Shown piece by piece: positions 11,338 to 22,013 of a DNA stretch of 64,000 bases. The stretch's first letter is position 1; every line of letters begins with the position of its first letter. Source of the stretch: Flammula alnicola (taxonomy: Eukaryota; Basidiomycota; Agaricomycetes; Agaricales; Strophariaceae); contig JADNRV010000241.1 of assembly GCA_015499995.1 (NCBI GenBank), positions 1 through 64,000 of the forward strand, given 5' to 3'. Both the position numbers and the translations under genes were made by a program. The notes under the pieces were generated by a model that was given only the letters and a program-made list of their open reading frames with translations, did not search any database and was not told the DNA's origin.

Positions 11338-13577
11338 CTAAATTTCCATTCCATCTTCCTCATCCTCATCATCATCACTTTCCACACCCAGACCTTTTCT
11401 CTTTCTTTCTTGTTTTCTCTGTTGTTTTTCCAAAACCAATTTTGTATGGTAAAAGATCATCACATGCAAAAACCAGTTAAAGTTTTTGCCCTTCATGCGT
11501 TTGAGAATAGAATCATATCCACCCAACCAAGAATTCAAGTGTTCGCATGCCTAGAATTTGATACATTAGTAAAATGAATTATACTTCCAAATTTAAGATA
11601 TACCTGTGTATTAAATGCTCGCTTAAAATATTCCCGTCCATTTTTGTCTGTCTCCTTCACAACAAGATTTGGGGCAGATCCATCAAGTGGGGCTGGATTG
11701 CACCACTTGCGACATAAGAAGTCGGTAACTCGGTGATTGATATAGTGATATGAATCAACAACCATTCGTGTAGTTTTCTGCCAGCTGTCCCATTTTTTTA
11801 ATGATATAGCTCTTGCAAGAACAAGACAGGCCTTATCAATGCAGACATAATCAGGCCTTGATTCTTCTGTGGGGTACACTCTTTCCAAGAATTCCAAGAT
11901 ATTGGTTGGAGATTCAGCTTTTACAAATTTTGTCCAAGCAATCACAACTCCACAAGGTGCACAAATAGTTTCAACACAGTAAAATCTTGAAGGACCAAAG
12001 TAATTCTTTTTTGGTCGTTCTTCAGCATTTTCATCATGAGGTTGGACATTTCGTTGAAGAGGTTGTTGCCAAGGTTGAATATTTTCATTAGGTCTTTTCA
12101 AAACACGCCTAACACCTGAAAGTGTGCTGCGGCTATGATCTTGAATATACTTTCGCCATTCAGGCTGATGCTCTTCACAGGCTTGTGTTCCATTGATTTT
12201 ATTATGTGGGCAATTTGTGACTCGACAGCGTCTTCCAAAGTCAAGTTCGTGGAAATTGCAAAATGCACCACCTCGGGCATTGTTCAAATCAGAAGAACAA
12301 TTTTCAAATGCACAATGTGTTGGCCCCATTACAATTCCATCAAGAACAACCATTTTAACAGGAGCATGATCCACAGCCATTGTATTATCAGCTTGCTCTT
12401 CATCAATCTCTTCCTCAGTTTGAGGTACTGGATTAATGTGGTTGACAGCTAATGGTGGAACTTGACGGCCTTCATCATTATTAGCCATAGCAGCAGGATC
12501 ATTATTATTGAGTCCAGCATCAAGAATGACATCTGCAGTTGCTTTATATGGTTGTGTACATTCACTGCATTCGTGGCCATCTGCAACACGTATAAGACCT
12601 TCTTCTCCAAGAATATCATATGCTGTTTCGGTAAGGCTTTCAATGTCAAGGTTATCTGAAGTCTCAAAGTCAATTTGACTAACACTAGAAATAGTGCGAA
12701 CAGATTCTTGAACAAATGCATCCCAGATTTGTCGTCGAGTAGTCTTTCTTCCAAAGCTATTATTCCAGAACTCGGTATATGCTGCAGCTGATGCATGAAA
12801 GCTATACATGCCATTTATCACAGCTGCCGAGAAAGCTCTGTCAACCCAAAGATTGGCCCCCACTTTAAGGAACTTGGCATTATTAAGATACACTCTAGTT
12901 TTGTCTGTGCTGTGTGGAAGTGATGCAGTTTCATGATCGGCCATATACAGAGTTTTGCACTTTGAGCATTCGCCAGTAAGCACCATTGCATTTTCATGTA
13001 TAGTAGTTCCTTCAATCAAAGTAACCTTTGGTATATCTCGAGTTTTGGTGTATTGGGCAATGTTGTGTTTGCCACATTGTAGTGTTGAACACTGCATGGA
13101 AGGAGGACAAATTAGACGAACTCCTTTGATTGCATCATAAGATATTGGCTTTAATTTTGTACGAAGTCGATCTTCACGATATGGAGTTAAATTCAGAGTA
13201 TCAGCCAGTTTGTCAATTTTAAGAGCAAGAGGAGATGTCAAGTCTTCTTGCAATAGTTTCGCCTTAGACTTCTCATCATCGCTGAACAATTCAAGAGCTT
13301 TGTCATTTAGCTTTAGCTGTATTGCCCGAGAGAGTGATTTTATCCATCCATTTAAAACACTTTTGCGCTCATCAGAAGTACGAGGATGTTTTTGGCGAGC
13401 ATGGAGATTAAGCAAATCAGGATTGTCTGTCATCGAAAACAGAACAAGTAAGACTGTGCTCAAGGATACTTTAGCGTTAAAGTTTTCAGCGACAAACTCA
13501 GCAAAGTTTTGGAATAAGATATCAGGAAATGGATTCTGGTCTGAGCCAACAGCAGCAACAGGATTGATATGTGTCAT
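11338..13577 (-). CDS. KDZ-associated CxC5/CxC6 transposase-like protein
   Basis: Two exons, 13577..11604 and 11550..11338, join in frame to 728 residues. The N-terminal half carries the CxC5-type cysteine cluster (CGKHNIAQY, then GECSKCKTLY). A CxC6-type block follows: VLDGIVMGPTHCAF, then C and H pairs through CEEHQPEWR. The C-terminal third has YCVETICAPCGVVIAW, RPDYVCIDKACLVLA, MVVDSYHYINHRVTDFLC and NTQACEHLNSWLGG. These conserved acidic positions fit an RNase-H-like transposase core. It ends in a basic and then acidic tail (DDDEDEEDGMEI). A longer upstream frame exists, but it is hydrophobic and spans the spacer to the next gene, so the MTHINP start was preferred. The splice at 11604/11550 restores the conserved segment exactly. 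Probably the transposase of the surrounding element. Confidence 0.85.
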
Positions 13578-13821
13578 TATGCTTAGTGGCAGAAGCGAAA
13601 ACCAGCCAAGATAATAATATCCCACGATCCAGAGCAGCATAGAGTATATTTTGGAAGCGATATCAAGCCAATGTCCAGATTTTACTATCCCAGATAGTAG
13701 CCAAGTAGTACATATAGAAGCCCAGATTTCACAGACAGCAACCAAAGCAAAAACAAAGCAGAAAAAACTATAATACAAAAGAAAAATGGGAAAATGACTT
13801 GAAAACAGAAAAAAGAAAAAC

Positions 13822-15715
13822 CTACTGCTTTCGACTAGAACTACCTTTCTTATGCACACGAGAGCCTCCAATCCCCTTATCCTTCTCCTTTCCTTTTTCC
13901 TTTTCCTTTGCTCTTTTACCCTTTGGATCCAACGTTCCACCATTATCCACCCAAGCCTTCAAGTCGTTGATCGTATAAACTGTCTTCTCCACGTGCCAGA
14001 CGTCTTCCGATGGCAGTGTACCGTTTGAGTCTAGCCAAGCAAGCATACCAGAGAAGTTGGAATTTTTGACAATGAGAGGAAAGATTTTCTGGGAATGGGA
14101 AAAGTATTTCGAACGTCCGGTAATCATGTCGATAATATCTTTCTTGATGAGCTTGCGAAAAGGCCACGATTGCTGGTTCTTTAGGTTCTGGTAAGTAGAG
14201 TGGGCCTGATCAATGGCCTTCCACTTTTCGTAATATATGAAAACCGTATAATCAGCCATAGAACGTGCTCCATCAGAAGACTTGGCAAGATCGAGATCAA
14301 CCCCCAAAGCAGTGAGGATTTCTTCGTGGTCGGAAGAGGTTGGGGAATTATGATGAGAGTCAGACACAGAAGGAACCGATGAACCAGCATGAGACCCAGA
14401 CCCAGATACGGAACGAGAAGACGGGACACTAGACCCTGCTAAACCAGGAGACTCGGGAACCTAATAATTTCTAAGTCTTTTTACTAAACCAAACTGAAAA
14501 TAAACTTACAAATACACGTAACATATAATTTCCACTCTCCGTGACCCATTTCACAGGTGCTTTATCCGACAATTCCTCACCAACACGCCCTCGCAGAATC
14601 CAATAGCCATCTTCATGAAAGTATATAGGTTTTCCTTTTAAGAAAATAAAATTAGAATTTCTTTAATATAAGTAAGTTGCGGAAGATCTACCTTCAAGTG
14701 AAGAGTCTCGTTTAAGAATCTCCGCAACAAGTTCCATAACATTCTCCGTCACTTCACACCTGATTTGAAAATCGGCCTTACTAATAGCGATGTCCAAAGT
14801 TCCGACAGTAGATGGAGATGTATACATGAACAGTAGCCCACGAACATATCCCAGATTGTCGGATGTCTTAGTAGACGCAAAATCAGCCATGTTGGGAGTA
14901 TTGCCTGCTGCACGGCCTCGAAAAATGCCTCCCGTAATGCGGGATGCTCCTTGTAATGAAGACAAGCCTTCTTCATCAGAAGTAGCAGCCGGAGGCTTAG
15001 CAACAGCGGTGGAGGCGGGTGCGGCGGACTTAGCAATGGCAGCAGAGGCGGGTGCAGTGGACTTAGCAATGGCAGCAGAGGCAGATGCAGCGGACTTAGC
15101 AATGGCAGCAGAGGCGGGTGCAGCAGACTTAGCAACAGCAGTAGATGCGGGTGCGGTGGGCTTACTGACGCCAGTGGCGGTGGTGGCTGTGGTCTTACCA
15201 ATGACAGCAGCAGTGGTGGTGCCTACGATCTTACTACCAGCGGTGGCAGCTGCGGGCTTACTAGCAACAGCAGCTGTGGTAGCAGCGGGCTTAGTGGCTG
15301 TGGCAGCTGTGGCTGCGGGCTTAACAGTGGCAGCGGCGCCAGCAGCATTGGCCTGGCCAACAGCAAGGCTGTCGTCGGACTCGCCCTGCTCGTCCCCCTC
15401 CTCATCCACGTTGCCGTCCTCATCTCCTTCCCCCTCCCCTTCCCCATCCCCTTCCTCGGGGTCGTCCTCGTGGCCGTCCTCGTGGCCATCCGTGTCCTCT
15501 TCTTCTTCGTCGTCGTGCATGTCCGCGTCGCCGCGCTCCCGTTCGTCGCTGCCGTCCTCGTCATCTGTGCCCGAGGCTACCGCCGGGCGCTTGCCCCGCT
15601 TGACAGCAGCTCGACGGACAGCATCGCTGTCCTCGGAGCTGCCGTCGGTGTCGTCAGCGTCATCGTCGTCGGGGCGGCGCTGGCGCGAGGCGCGAATCGT
15701 GGGTCGGGGGGGCAT
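13822..15715 (-). CDS. Second gene of the KDZ element, acidic low-complexity protein
   Basis: Three exons, 15715..14692, 14634..14510 and 14460..13822, join in frame to 595 residues. The N-terminus is acidic (DDDDADDTDGSSEDSD and E/D/G runs). It is followed by about 110 residues of A/K/P/T repeats such as KSAAPASAAIA, then a compact region (TSKTSDNLGYVRGLLFMY; YFHEDGYWILRGRVGEE; MLRVF). The C-terminal domain contains YTVFIYYEKWKAIDQAH and a lysine-rich tail. No known domain recognised. It lies just upstream of the transposase-like gene on the same strand and inside the same inverted ends, so an accessory role in transposition is inferred. An in-frame TGA lies just upstream of the chosen ATG, but intron-like sequences further upstream suggest the transcript starts earlier. 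Confidence 0.7.
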
Positions 15716-16609
15716 ACGCGGACCAGCCGCAGTGCGGGGTCATGCCGGCGGCGCAACGGCAATGCCGCTGGCCTCGAGCACTTGCTCGGACCTGTTTGGG
15801 GGTGCTCGGGTCAGTAAACTGGATGGATGGGGGTAGGGATGGACGTACGGGGTGAGGTGGGTGGGTGTTTGGGCGGCCGCGTCCTCGGCGGCCCTCATCT
15901 CGCCCGTGCGTCTGCGTAAAACAGTCAGCCAATGTAGGAAAGGGGGGTGGAAGAGCGACGTACCCGCTTTTTTTCCCTCCTCGGGACCCCTTTCCCCGCC
16001 CTCGTGCCCCACGCCCTCGCCCGCCCCGTACGCCGCGTGCACGCCCGCGTCCCCGTCCCTTCCCGCCTCGAGCGGATGCGACGGCGGCGTTCTCGTCCTC
16101 GTCGTTCCCTCCCGCGGCGGCGTTCTCGTCCTCGTCGTTCCCTCCCGCGGCGGCGTTCGCGCCCTCGTCCTCGTCGTTCCCTCCCGCGGCGGCGTTCGCG
16201 CCCTCGTCCTCGTCGTTCCCTCCTGCGGCGGCGTTCCTGCCCTCATCGTTCCCTCCCGCGGCGTCGTTCCCTCCCGCGGCGCTGTTCCCTCCCTCGTCGT
16301 CCTCGTCCTCGTGGGGTTCGTCTGCGTGTCCGTCGTCGCCGTGGTCGTCCGTGCGGTCGGTTCGCGCTCACTTTTCAGCAACCTCGTCCGCGTTAGACGC
16401 CTGTCGCTTGCGCCGATTTGGGCCGGCGGCGACAGCGGTGGGGACAGGGGGCTGGCGAACGGCGCCGCTGCGCGTCGTCGAGGCGGTGGAACGGGTGGTC
16501 CGCATGGTAGAGTGGTGGTGCTGGTGGTGCTGTGGTCATTTGGTGAGCGGTGGTGGTGGTGGGAGGCAAGAAAGGTGGTGACGTGGCAACGTTGAGGCCG
16601 CGTCACCAC
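15716..16609 (-). other. Very GC-rich upstream region of the KDZ element, repetitive
   Basis: Around 70% G+C, against AT-rich flanks. It contains about six tandem copies of a 20-30 bp unit around ccctcgtcctcgtcgttccc, and intron-like segments on the minus strand (donor gtgagcgcg near 16377; gtacgtcgctcttcc..ttacgcag at 15961-15912; gtacgtccatcc..aaacag at 15851-15795). One minus frame reads R/T/P-rich repeats, another D/E/G/N/A repeats. I cannot say which, if either, is translated. It probably holds the 5' exons or leader of the 13822..15715 gene. Confidence 0.5.
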
Positions 16610-16678
16610 CGCGGCAATCGGTTGCCGGTTTGCCGATGGCGGTCGGTATATATATAATAACTTTCCTTATCAAGAAAT

Positions 16679-16755
16679 GCCTGCTTGGTACAGGTGGCTA
16701 GAGCGCTACATTAATAGTATTTCCGCACTCTCTGGTTCAATTCCGACTAATGGCA
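16679..16755 (+). other. tRNA-like segment with pol III box motifs
   Basis: tggtacaggtgg at 16686-16697 resembles an A box and ggttcaattcc at 16734-16744 is a good B box. Their spacing suits a tRNA. A T-run follows at 16757-16769, like a pol III terminator. The D-arm-like stretch gtggctagagcgc is typical, but the acceptor stem pairs poorly, so it is not a functional tRNA call. A related segment lies at the matching place in the second KDZ element (58264..58340, minus). Confidence 0.5.
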
Positions 16756-16810
16756 TTTTGTTTTTTTTTGGTATTATTATTAATATAATAAAGGCAAGTA
16801 CACAAAAATC

Positions 16811-17012
16811 CACGGCATTGTCCACGGATAGTCCATGGAGTCCGCACCTAAAATGGACACTGTGTGGACTTTGTGTGGACTTTGTGTGGACTGAAAATTG
16901 CAATTTGGCAGGCATTTTCACCAAAATCAAATCTGAAAAAAAATTGTAAAAAGTCCGCGGATTGTCCATGGAGTCCGCGGAGTCCGTGGAGTCCACGTGG
17001 AACAGGTGGGGC
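16811..17012. repeat. Subterminal repeat cluster, right end of KDZ element
   Basis: Repeated tgtccacgga, gtccatggagtccgc and ctttgtgtggact motifs, mirroring the left end. The inner part (16811-16900) and outer part (16955-17012) are separated by an AT-rich spacer. Confidence 0.85.
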
Positions 17013-17263
17013 AGTGTAAAGACCTCCTGATCGAGTAGTTATATGTAGTCTATAGGGATTGGCACGGGTAACCCTGGGGTCACTCCAGGGCTACCCGTAC
17101 CCGTACCCGGAGATACCCCTACCCTTGACTAGGGGTAGGGGTTTTTCCGGGTTGGGGTAAGGGTTTTCAAGGGTTTTGCGGGTACAAAAACCCGCGCGGG
17201 TACAGACGACGGGTAGGCCATTTACATTGGCAAGTAGACAACTAATAAACTATCTAGTACTAT

Positions 17264-20200
17264 CTACAAGTCAGGGATGAGATCCCAGCCAACAGGGAGC
17301 TCCTCCTCCTGTCCAACAACCTCATCTATCCCAAGAGCGGCCTTGATGTCACTATCCGTGATCAGACCAAGCAAACTCCAAGATCCAACACACATGAGAG
17401 CCCGACTGGAGTGGACTGAGAGGCGGTTACGGACATATGGAAGAAGAAGACGGCCTTGGCTAAAAGTCCGCTCGACGTCAACGGTAGTAGCTTAAAAGAA
17501 CGTTAGACTTAATACCAAGATGAGTAATATGAAAACTTACCCGGAATCGAGAGGTAATCGCGCGCCATACGTGATAGACGAGGGAAGGTCGCACGTCTCT
17601 CATACCACCACATAAGACCATCCCTCACATCCTCTACATTGGCGGCAAGGTAACGGTCGAGTTCATCGCGGAGGTCCAACGCTGCAGGTGCAAGGTCGGG
17701 GAGGTTGTCAAATATATTGTCGTTCCGTGACGTTGACAACGAGACCTGAAAGTAGCTAGTGAGTAAGAAAATGAAAAAAAGAACAAAAGGCAACTTACGA
17801 CTTCACCAGTATCCACCTGCATATTGTCCTCATTGTCTGGAACATCCGTCGGAGCGTAAGATTGGTCGAATGCTTCACGAACGATCTCGCGGGCGGTCTC
17901 AATCCACGGTTCCTCCCAGTTGTGTTTCTTGAAGTACTCGAGTTTGTGTCGGGGATGAAGAACTAAAAGCACAAAAATTAGCAGAGTAGATGCAAATAGT
18001 AATATAAAGACGTACCCATCGCAATACGATAGACCTCAGAGTGGTCGGTTTTGTTGTAGTAACGGTTCATAGCATTCTTACCAACAGCAAGGGCTGCACG
18101 AATAGCGAGGGAAAACTTGTAGGGGCTGTCCGATGACGTGGCCAGGACCTTGTCGATGTGGTCCATAGCAGGAATCACGGTGGCAAGGTTGGGGGTGCCT
18201 CGAGAAAAGAATAGCGTAGCGTCTTTAAAAATCTAGTCAAAATAGTTAGAGTGAAACAAAGAAAGAAAGAGATATGACATACCTTCAATACATCTCGAAG
18301 CTCCGTAGCAATCCTCCACTCTGCTGGTACCAATTCATATTTGCGAAGGTCGAAATCTCGGGCGGCGGTCATTGCGTCGATCGCAGGGCGGTACTTGATG
18401 GCAAACTTGAGCATGTCGTACGTCGAGTTCCACCGAGTTGACACGTCGCGTGGCATCATGCGATGTGGGAGGTGGTGGGCGGTTAGCGTTCTGTACCATT
18501 CTGGGAGGAGGATGGTGGTGGAGTTCTTGAGAGCAAAGGCGAGTTTGCGAAGCTTCGTTGATTTTAGTCACGTGATTAGGGTTAGGGCAAGGAAATCGTA
18601 CCTTGACCAACATCGATCTCACGGGCTGAACACTTACATCCAATTCCTTCACCTGCTCCTCTGTCAACCCCTCTCCGAAGTCGATCCAGGCATCCAGTGG
18701 CTGGTCGTCTTCCTCGTCATCCTCTGCTGCCCTTGTCTCCCGCTCTGCTCGCTCCTCGATATCAAGTTCTTTGGCCAGATCAGCAAGAGCTTGAGCTGCC
18801 TCGTCAAGAACGACGCCTGTCCGTGCCTTCGGTGCGTCAAATTGCTTGAGGACTGATTTCGCTGAGATGCCGAGAGTATGCGCGAAGCAGCGTGTTTGGT
18901 TTGCAGCACCTGGGAACTCGTCGAGGATGTCACCAAGGTGTTCCACCATGGTGTCATTATTGGACGCGTTGTCGGCGGTAATGCTGAGGATCTGTTCTAT
19001 GGTAAGTATCCTTTTTTCGGCTCTAAAAATCGATTTCTTACCTTTTCTTTTATCCCAAAGGTTTGCAGGACCTCCGCAAATGCAATCGCGAGGTTTTCGC
19101 CAGTATGAGACTTCGGCACCTCAACAAGATCAAGCAGCATCGATAACGGCTTGCCCTCGTGCTCAAGATGGACGGTTATTGCAACATAGGCCCTGTGGTT
19201 GGGCGAGGTCCAAGCATCGGTACCAAAGCTCAGCTTGCCCTCGTATTCCTACATGTGTCAGGTAAGTAAGTGTTCATGTTAATTCACATTGAAAGTATCA
19301 ACTAACTTGCAACATTTTAGCTATCTTCCCCCGAACACGAATGAAAACGTTCCGAACATCGCGCGACAACATTTCTGCTGAAGGTATGTGATACTCTGGT
19401 CTTCCCGTCTTCATGAGCGTACGGAATCCACGGTCGTTAACAACCTGGAATGGCTGTTTGCTCTCCGCAACCCAACGAACAAATTCGGCACTGATAATTA
19501 TACTTTAGGTTGATCTCATGGATGAATAGGACATGAAACATACCGCGCTTCTGCCTTGGTGTGCTGACGATGGCTGTAAGTAACTTTTCCTTTGCCTGCA
19601 CGTTGAAATGCTGCCGTAATGGAGCCATCGAGCTCCGTTTTCTTTCCTAAGACCTCACGTGCGGTTTTCACATCTGGGGTGTTGTCCGCTGCAGCAACTG
19701 CCTCCTCGCCCCAGCAAAGTTTAGTGTGTCGACGTAAGTTGCTTGTTGACTTGGCGTCGCCTGTATCGAGGAATCGGCGGACAAATCGGGTTCGGCAACG
19801 GCACTGGCTGGCCCCACACTCAAAGACATGGGCCTTGCGGCAGGATAGACCACATTTGACACACTCCCCGAATCGGGAAGGTGTGGATCAACGACACATC
19901 GAACCCGGTCTGCGACACATCGACTACATGTGTCAAATTTGAGCTGAGGATGGTGTGCACCAATGTGTCGCTGATTAATGGAAGTGTGTCGCCGTTCGTA
20001 TTCCCTTGCCAGTGAGTCGGTTATTGCTTCTGCTATGACAAGTGGTTGGTCACATGAGACGAGCCGGCTCGTCCAAATCTTGGCGCCTCGATAATCTTGT
20101 CAAGTCAATAATGTTTGAGGTGTGAAAATTAAAATGTGAGCTTAACAATCCGGAAATTTCACTTATCGTCTTGGAGTTTTCTTTTTAACAAAGGGCATAA

Positions 20201-21479
20201 GCTGTTTATTGAAGCAAGTACTATGGGTACATGATAATTTATGTAGTATATGTGAACGGGCCTACGACTCATCACCCACCTCGGAGGCATCGGCAGGCCC
20301 TCTGCGATCACTTCATCACAGTCCCCGTCTGTCTTCAGATTCACTGGGTTGCGAGTCGAGGCTGAGGGGTCATCTACACGACATCTTTCGAGTGGCTGGC
20401 GGCTTTGCGTACATTGTAATGTGGATATCTGGGGGATCTTGGTCTCGATTCGGAGCAAGTGATGAAGCGCAAGGAGCAGGGCCTCTATCCCGGAAATCTG
20501 TGCATGATGGGTAAAGGGTTAATAGTTCGGTGCGAGGTTGCTCGAAAACCTACCTGATGCTCCTCCTATTCCCCTTGACCTCACGATTGTATGCATGCGC
20601 CACATCCCAGATTGCCGGATTTGTCGTGTCAGAGGACGGTAACATGGTGGTGCAGCATGATGGCGTTCCAAGTCCTACGGCCATCGTTGTTGTTGTGGTT
20701 CTCATGGGTCGTCACCGCCGCCAGCAGTGACGGTGCATAAGCGGGGTGGTGGTGGGAGGGAAGGAAGAGACGATGCTGCCCGATCCGGACAGCTGAGCCG
20801 ATCCGCAAGGTCATCACGTGGGCGAATGAGTACCGCGACACACATTGTGTCGTGAATTGAAGAAGATTGAGGACGAGTTCGACACTGTGTCGCGCTCATC
20901 CTCCTTCTAAATATAGGGAGTGTGTTGCTTTCTGTATATCCTCGCCTTGCGGCCATTGATGTACTCGATGGAAGGCATCGGTTTAAAGAACACGTAAATA
21001 GGTGCGTCCCAGTCCTTCGCAAGGCGTGCTAAAACCAACTATCAGAAAAATATTCAGGGCCAGATTATATGCATACCAAGTTCAGCCTCGTCGTCCTCGG
21101 AATCGGCCTCGATATCTTCCTCGTCGTCATCGTTTTCGACAGGTTCAAGTCCCGGCATGCCAACAAATTGGACATCGTCATCATCACTACCATCGGATGC
21201 CTCAAGGATACGCTGCGGGTGACGGGGTTGGACAAGCGGAGCAGGAACAGGCTCTGGAACATCCTCAATGGATGCATTCCGAGACGAGGTCGCTTTGTTG
21301 GGTGCCTTAGAGGCTGACGGCCTCCCGGCAGGTTTTTTGGTGGTGGCGAAAGTTGTTTTGGCCTTCTTCTGGGCAAGAGGGTCACCATTCTTGGTTACAC
21401 GTTCGCTTGGGCGGCGCTTACGTGGTCCATTAATGATATCAGGGTGGGGTTGGGAGGTGGTGTCCGGCGAGGAAGGCAT
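17264..21479 (-). pseudogene. hAT transposase, complete apart from a nested insertion
   Basis: Exons 21479..21077, 21028..about 20927, [insertion], about 19855..19544, 19490..19307, 19248..19042, 18991..18602, 18552..18283, 18232..18016, 17962..17799, 17745..17541 and 17490..17264 join in frame on either side of the insertion. Seen in order: a basic and acidic N-terminus; AKDWDAPIYVFFKP and CRCRTRFVRRFLDT..NLRRHTKLCW, a BED-like zinc-finger region; FGTDAWTSPNHRAYVAIT, with the first catalytic-type Asp; ILSITADNASNND, with the second; RDVSTRWNSTYDML; and the C-terminal dimerisation segment ATTVDVERTFSQGR..RNRLSVHSSRALM. Family identity is firm. Only the nested insertion, at the N-terminal zinc-finger region, breaks the frame. 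Donor gttagt at 19306 is slightly unusual. Confidence 0.85.
19856..20926. mobile_element. 1.07-kb insertion with ACACACTCCC ends inside the hAT gene
   Basis: Inverted ends are TTGACACACTCCC (19856) and, inward from 20926, AACACACTCCC. Both ends carry several cgacaca/tgtgtcg motifs in the first 150 bp. The coding frame of the hAT transposase is interrupted exactly over this interval (NGRKARIY before, RKAHVFECG after). No target duplication is clear. A minus-strand frame inside (about 20159-20458) is not recognisable. A tiny relative with the same ends lies at 28031..28114. Confidence 0.6.
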
Positions 21480-21825
21480 GGCGAGATGAAAGGTAATGGA
21501 TGATTTATTTTTTTTATGAGCAAGTCCAATGTTTGGTTGAATGTGAGCTGTCGAAGAGAACGTACTAGCTGTGTATTACCCTCTAGAAACATTTGCTTCC
21601 GTGATGGGGGCTTGGTACTGTATAGTAGTCTACATATTAGATGAGGACACCGTCGATAATTTGGCCTACATATGGCATTTCTATTTATGGCAAACCCGCC
21701 ATAACCCGCCCAACGGGTATGGGTTTTCCTCGGGTACAAAGACTGGTACCCTGACCCGTACCCCCAAAACCCTGACCCGCTACCCGGGCGGGTTACCCCC
21801 ACCCGTGACAATCCCTAGTAGTCTA

Positions 21826-21965
21826 TACACCTAAAGAGAGAAGTAACGAGGCAGGATCCCAAGAATCCACAGTGTGATCTTGTTCGCCGCCAACTGCAAC
21901 TTTCCCAAGCACGACCATGGTGACCCCAGGTGCCCGCTCAAAGTCTCGTGAAAGCAAACGCCGTC
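21826..21965 (-). pseudogene. 5'-exon relic of the module gene family
   Basis: Read on the minus strand this gives SRDFERAPGVTMVVLGKVAV. Nearly the same residues occur at 49800-49890 (plus, start of copy C) and 46480-46530 (minus, start of copy B). The rest of this copy is missing, replaced by the hAT element that ends at 21817. It lies just upstream of, and divergent from, the isomerase relic at 22014, the same arrangement as at 49.8 kb. Confidence 0.6.
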
Positions 21966-22013
21966 GATTGCGAGCTACATTTCCAGTCTTCACAGACATT
22001 CACATAGTCAGGA

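Larger units (their letters stand above)
10786..17027 (-). mobile_element. Complete KDZ-superfamily DNA transposon (6.24 kb)
   Basis: The left end is CTGTACTTTACAGTGCCCCA (10786). The right end, read inward from 17027, is GGAGGTCTTTACACTGCCCC. Both continue CACCTGT..CCAC(A/G)TGGACTCC. The 8-bp sequence TGATCGAG flanks both sides (10778-10785 and 17028-17035), a clean target duplication of the length reported for Zisupton-type KDZ elements. Inside are a CxC5/CxC6 transposase-type gene and a second acidic-protein gene, both minus strand and both apparently intact. Clusters of GTCCATGGAC-type repeats lie just inside each end. A shorter relative lies at 57994..60236. Confidence 0.9.
17053..21817 (-). 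mobile_element. hAT-superfamily transposon (4.77 kb) with nested insertion
   Basis: Ends are TAGGGATTGGCACGGGTAAC (17053) and, read inward from 21817, TAGGGATTGTCACGGGTGGG. An identical 8-bp duplication GTAGTCTA flanks it (17045-17052 and 21818-21825), as expected for hAT elements. Subterminal regions are full of (a/g)cccgtacccg-type repeats. It carries a hAT transposase gene on the minus strand, split by a 1.07-kb insertion at 19856..20926. It lies 17 bp beyond the right target duplication of the KDZ element. Confidence 0.9.

Noticed and set aside
13578..13943. Upstream extension of the CxC5/CxC6 frame
   Set aside because: The extra 122 codons are hydrophobic and lysine-rich, span the spacer to the neighbouring gene and overlap its last exon; the conserved protein starts well from MTHINP.
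14790..15836. Long plus-strand open frame opposite the second KDZ-element gene
   Set aside because: Antisense shadow of a GC-rich repeat-coding exon; it lacks splice signals and crosses the minus-strand introns.
15852..16595. Two overlapping plus-strand frames of about 240 codons in the GC-rich block
   Set aside because: Open in several frames at once because of high G+C and short tandem repeats; no start context or splicing, and minus-strand introns run through the same bases.
16679..16755. Functional tRNA gene
   Set aside because: A- and B-box motifs are present, but the acceptor stem does not pair properly and the copy in the short element differs in the anticodon region; reported only as tRNA-like.
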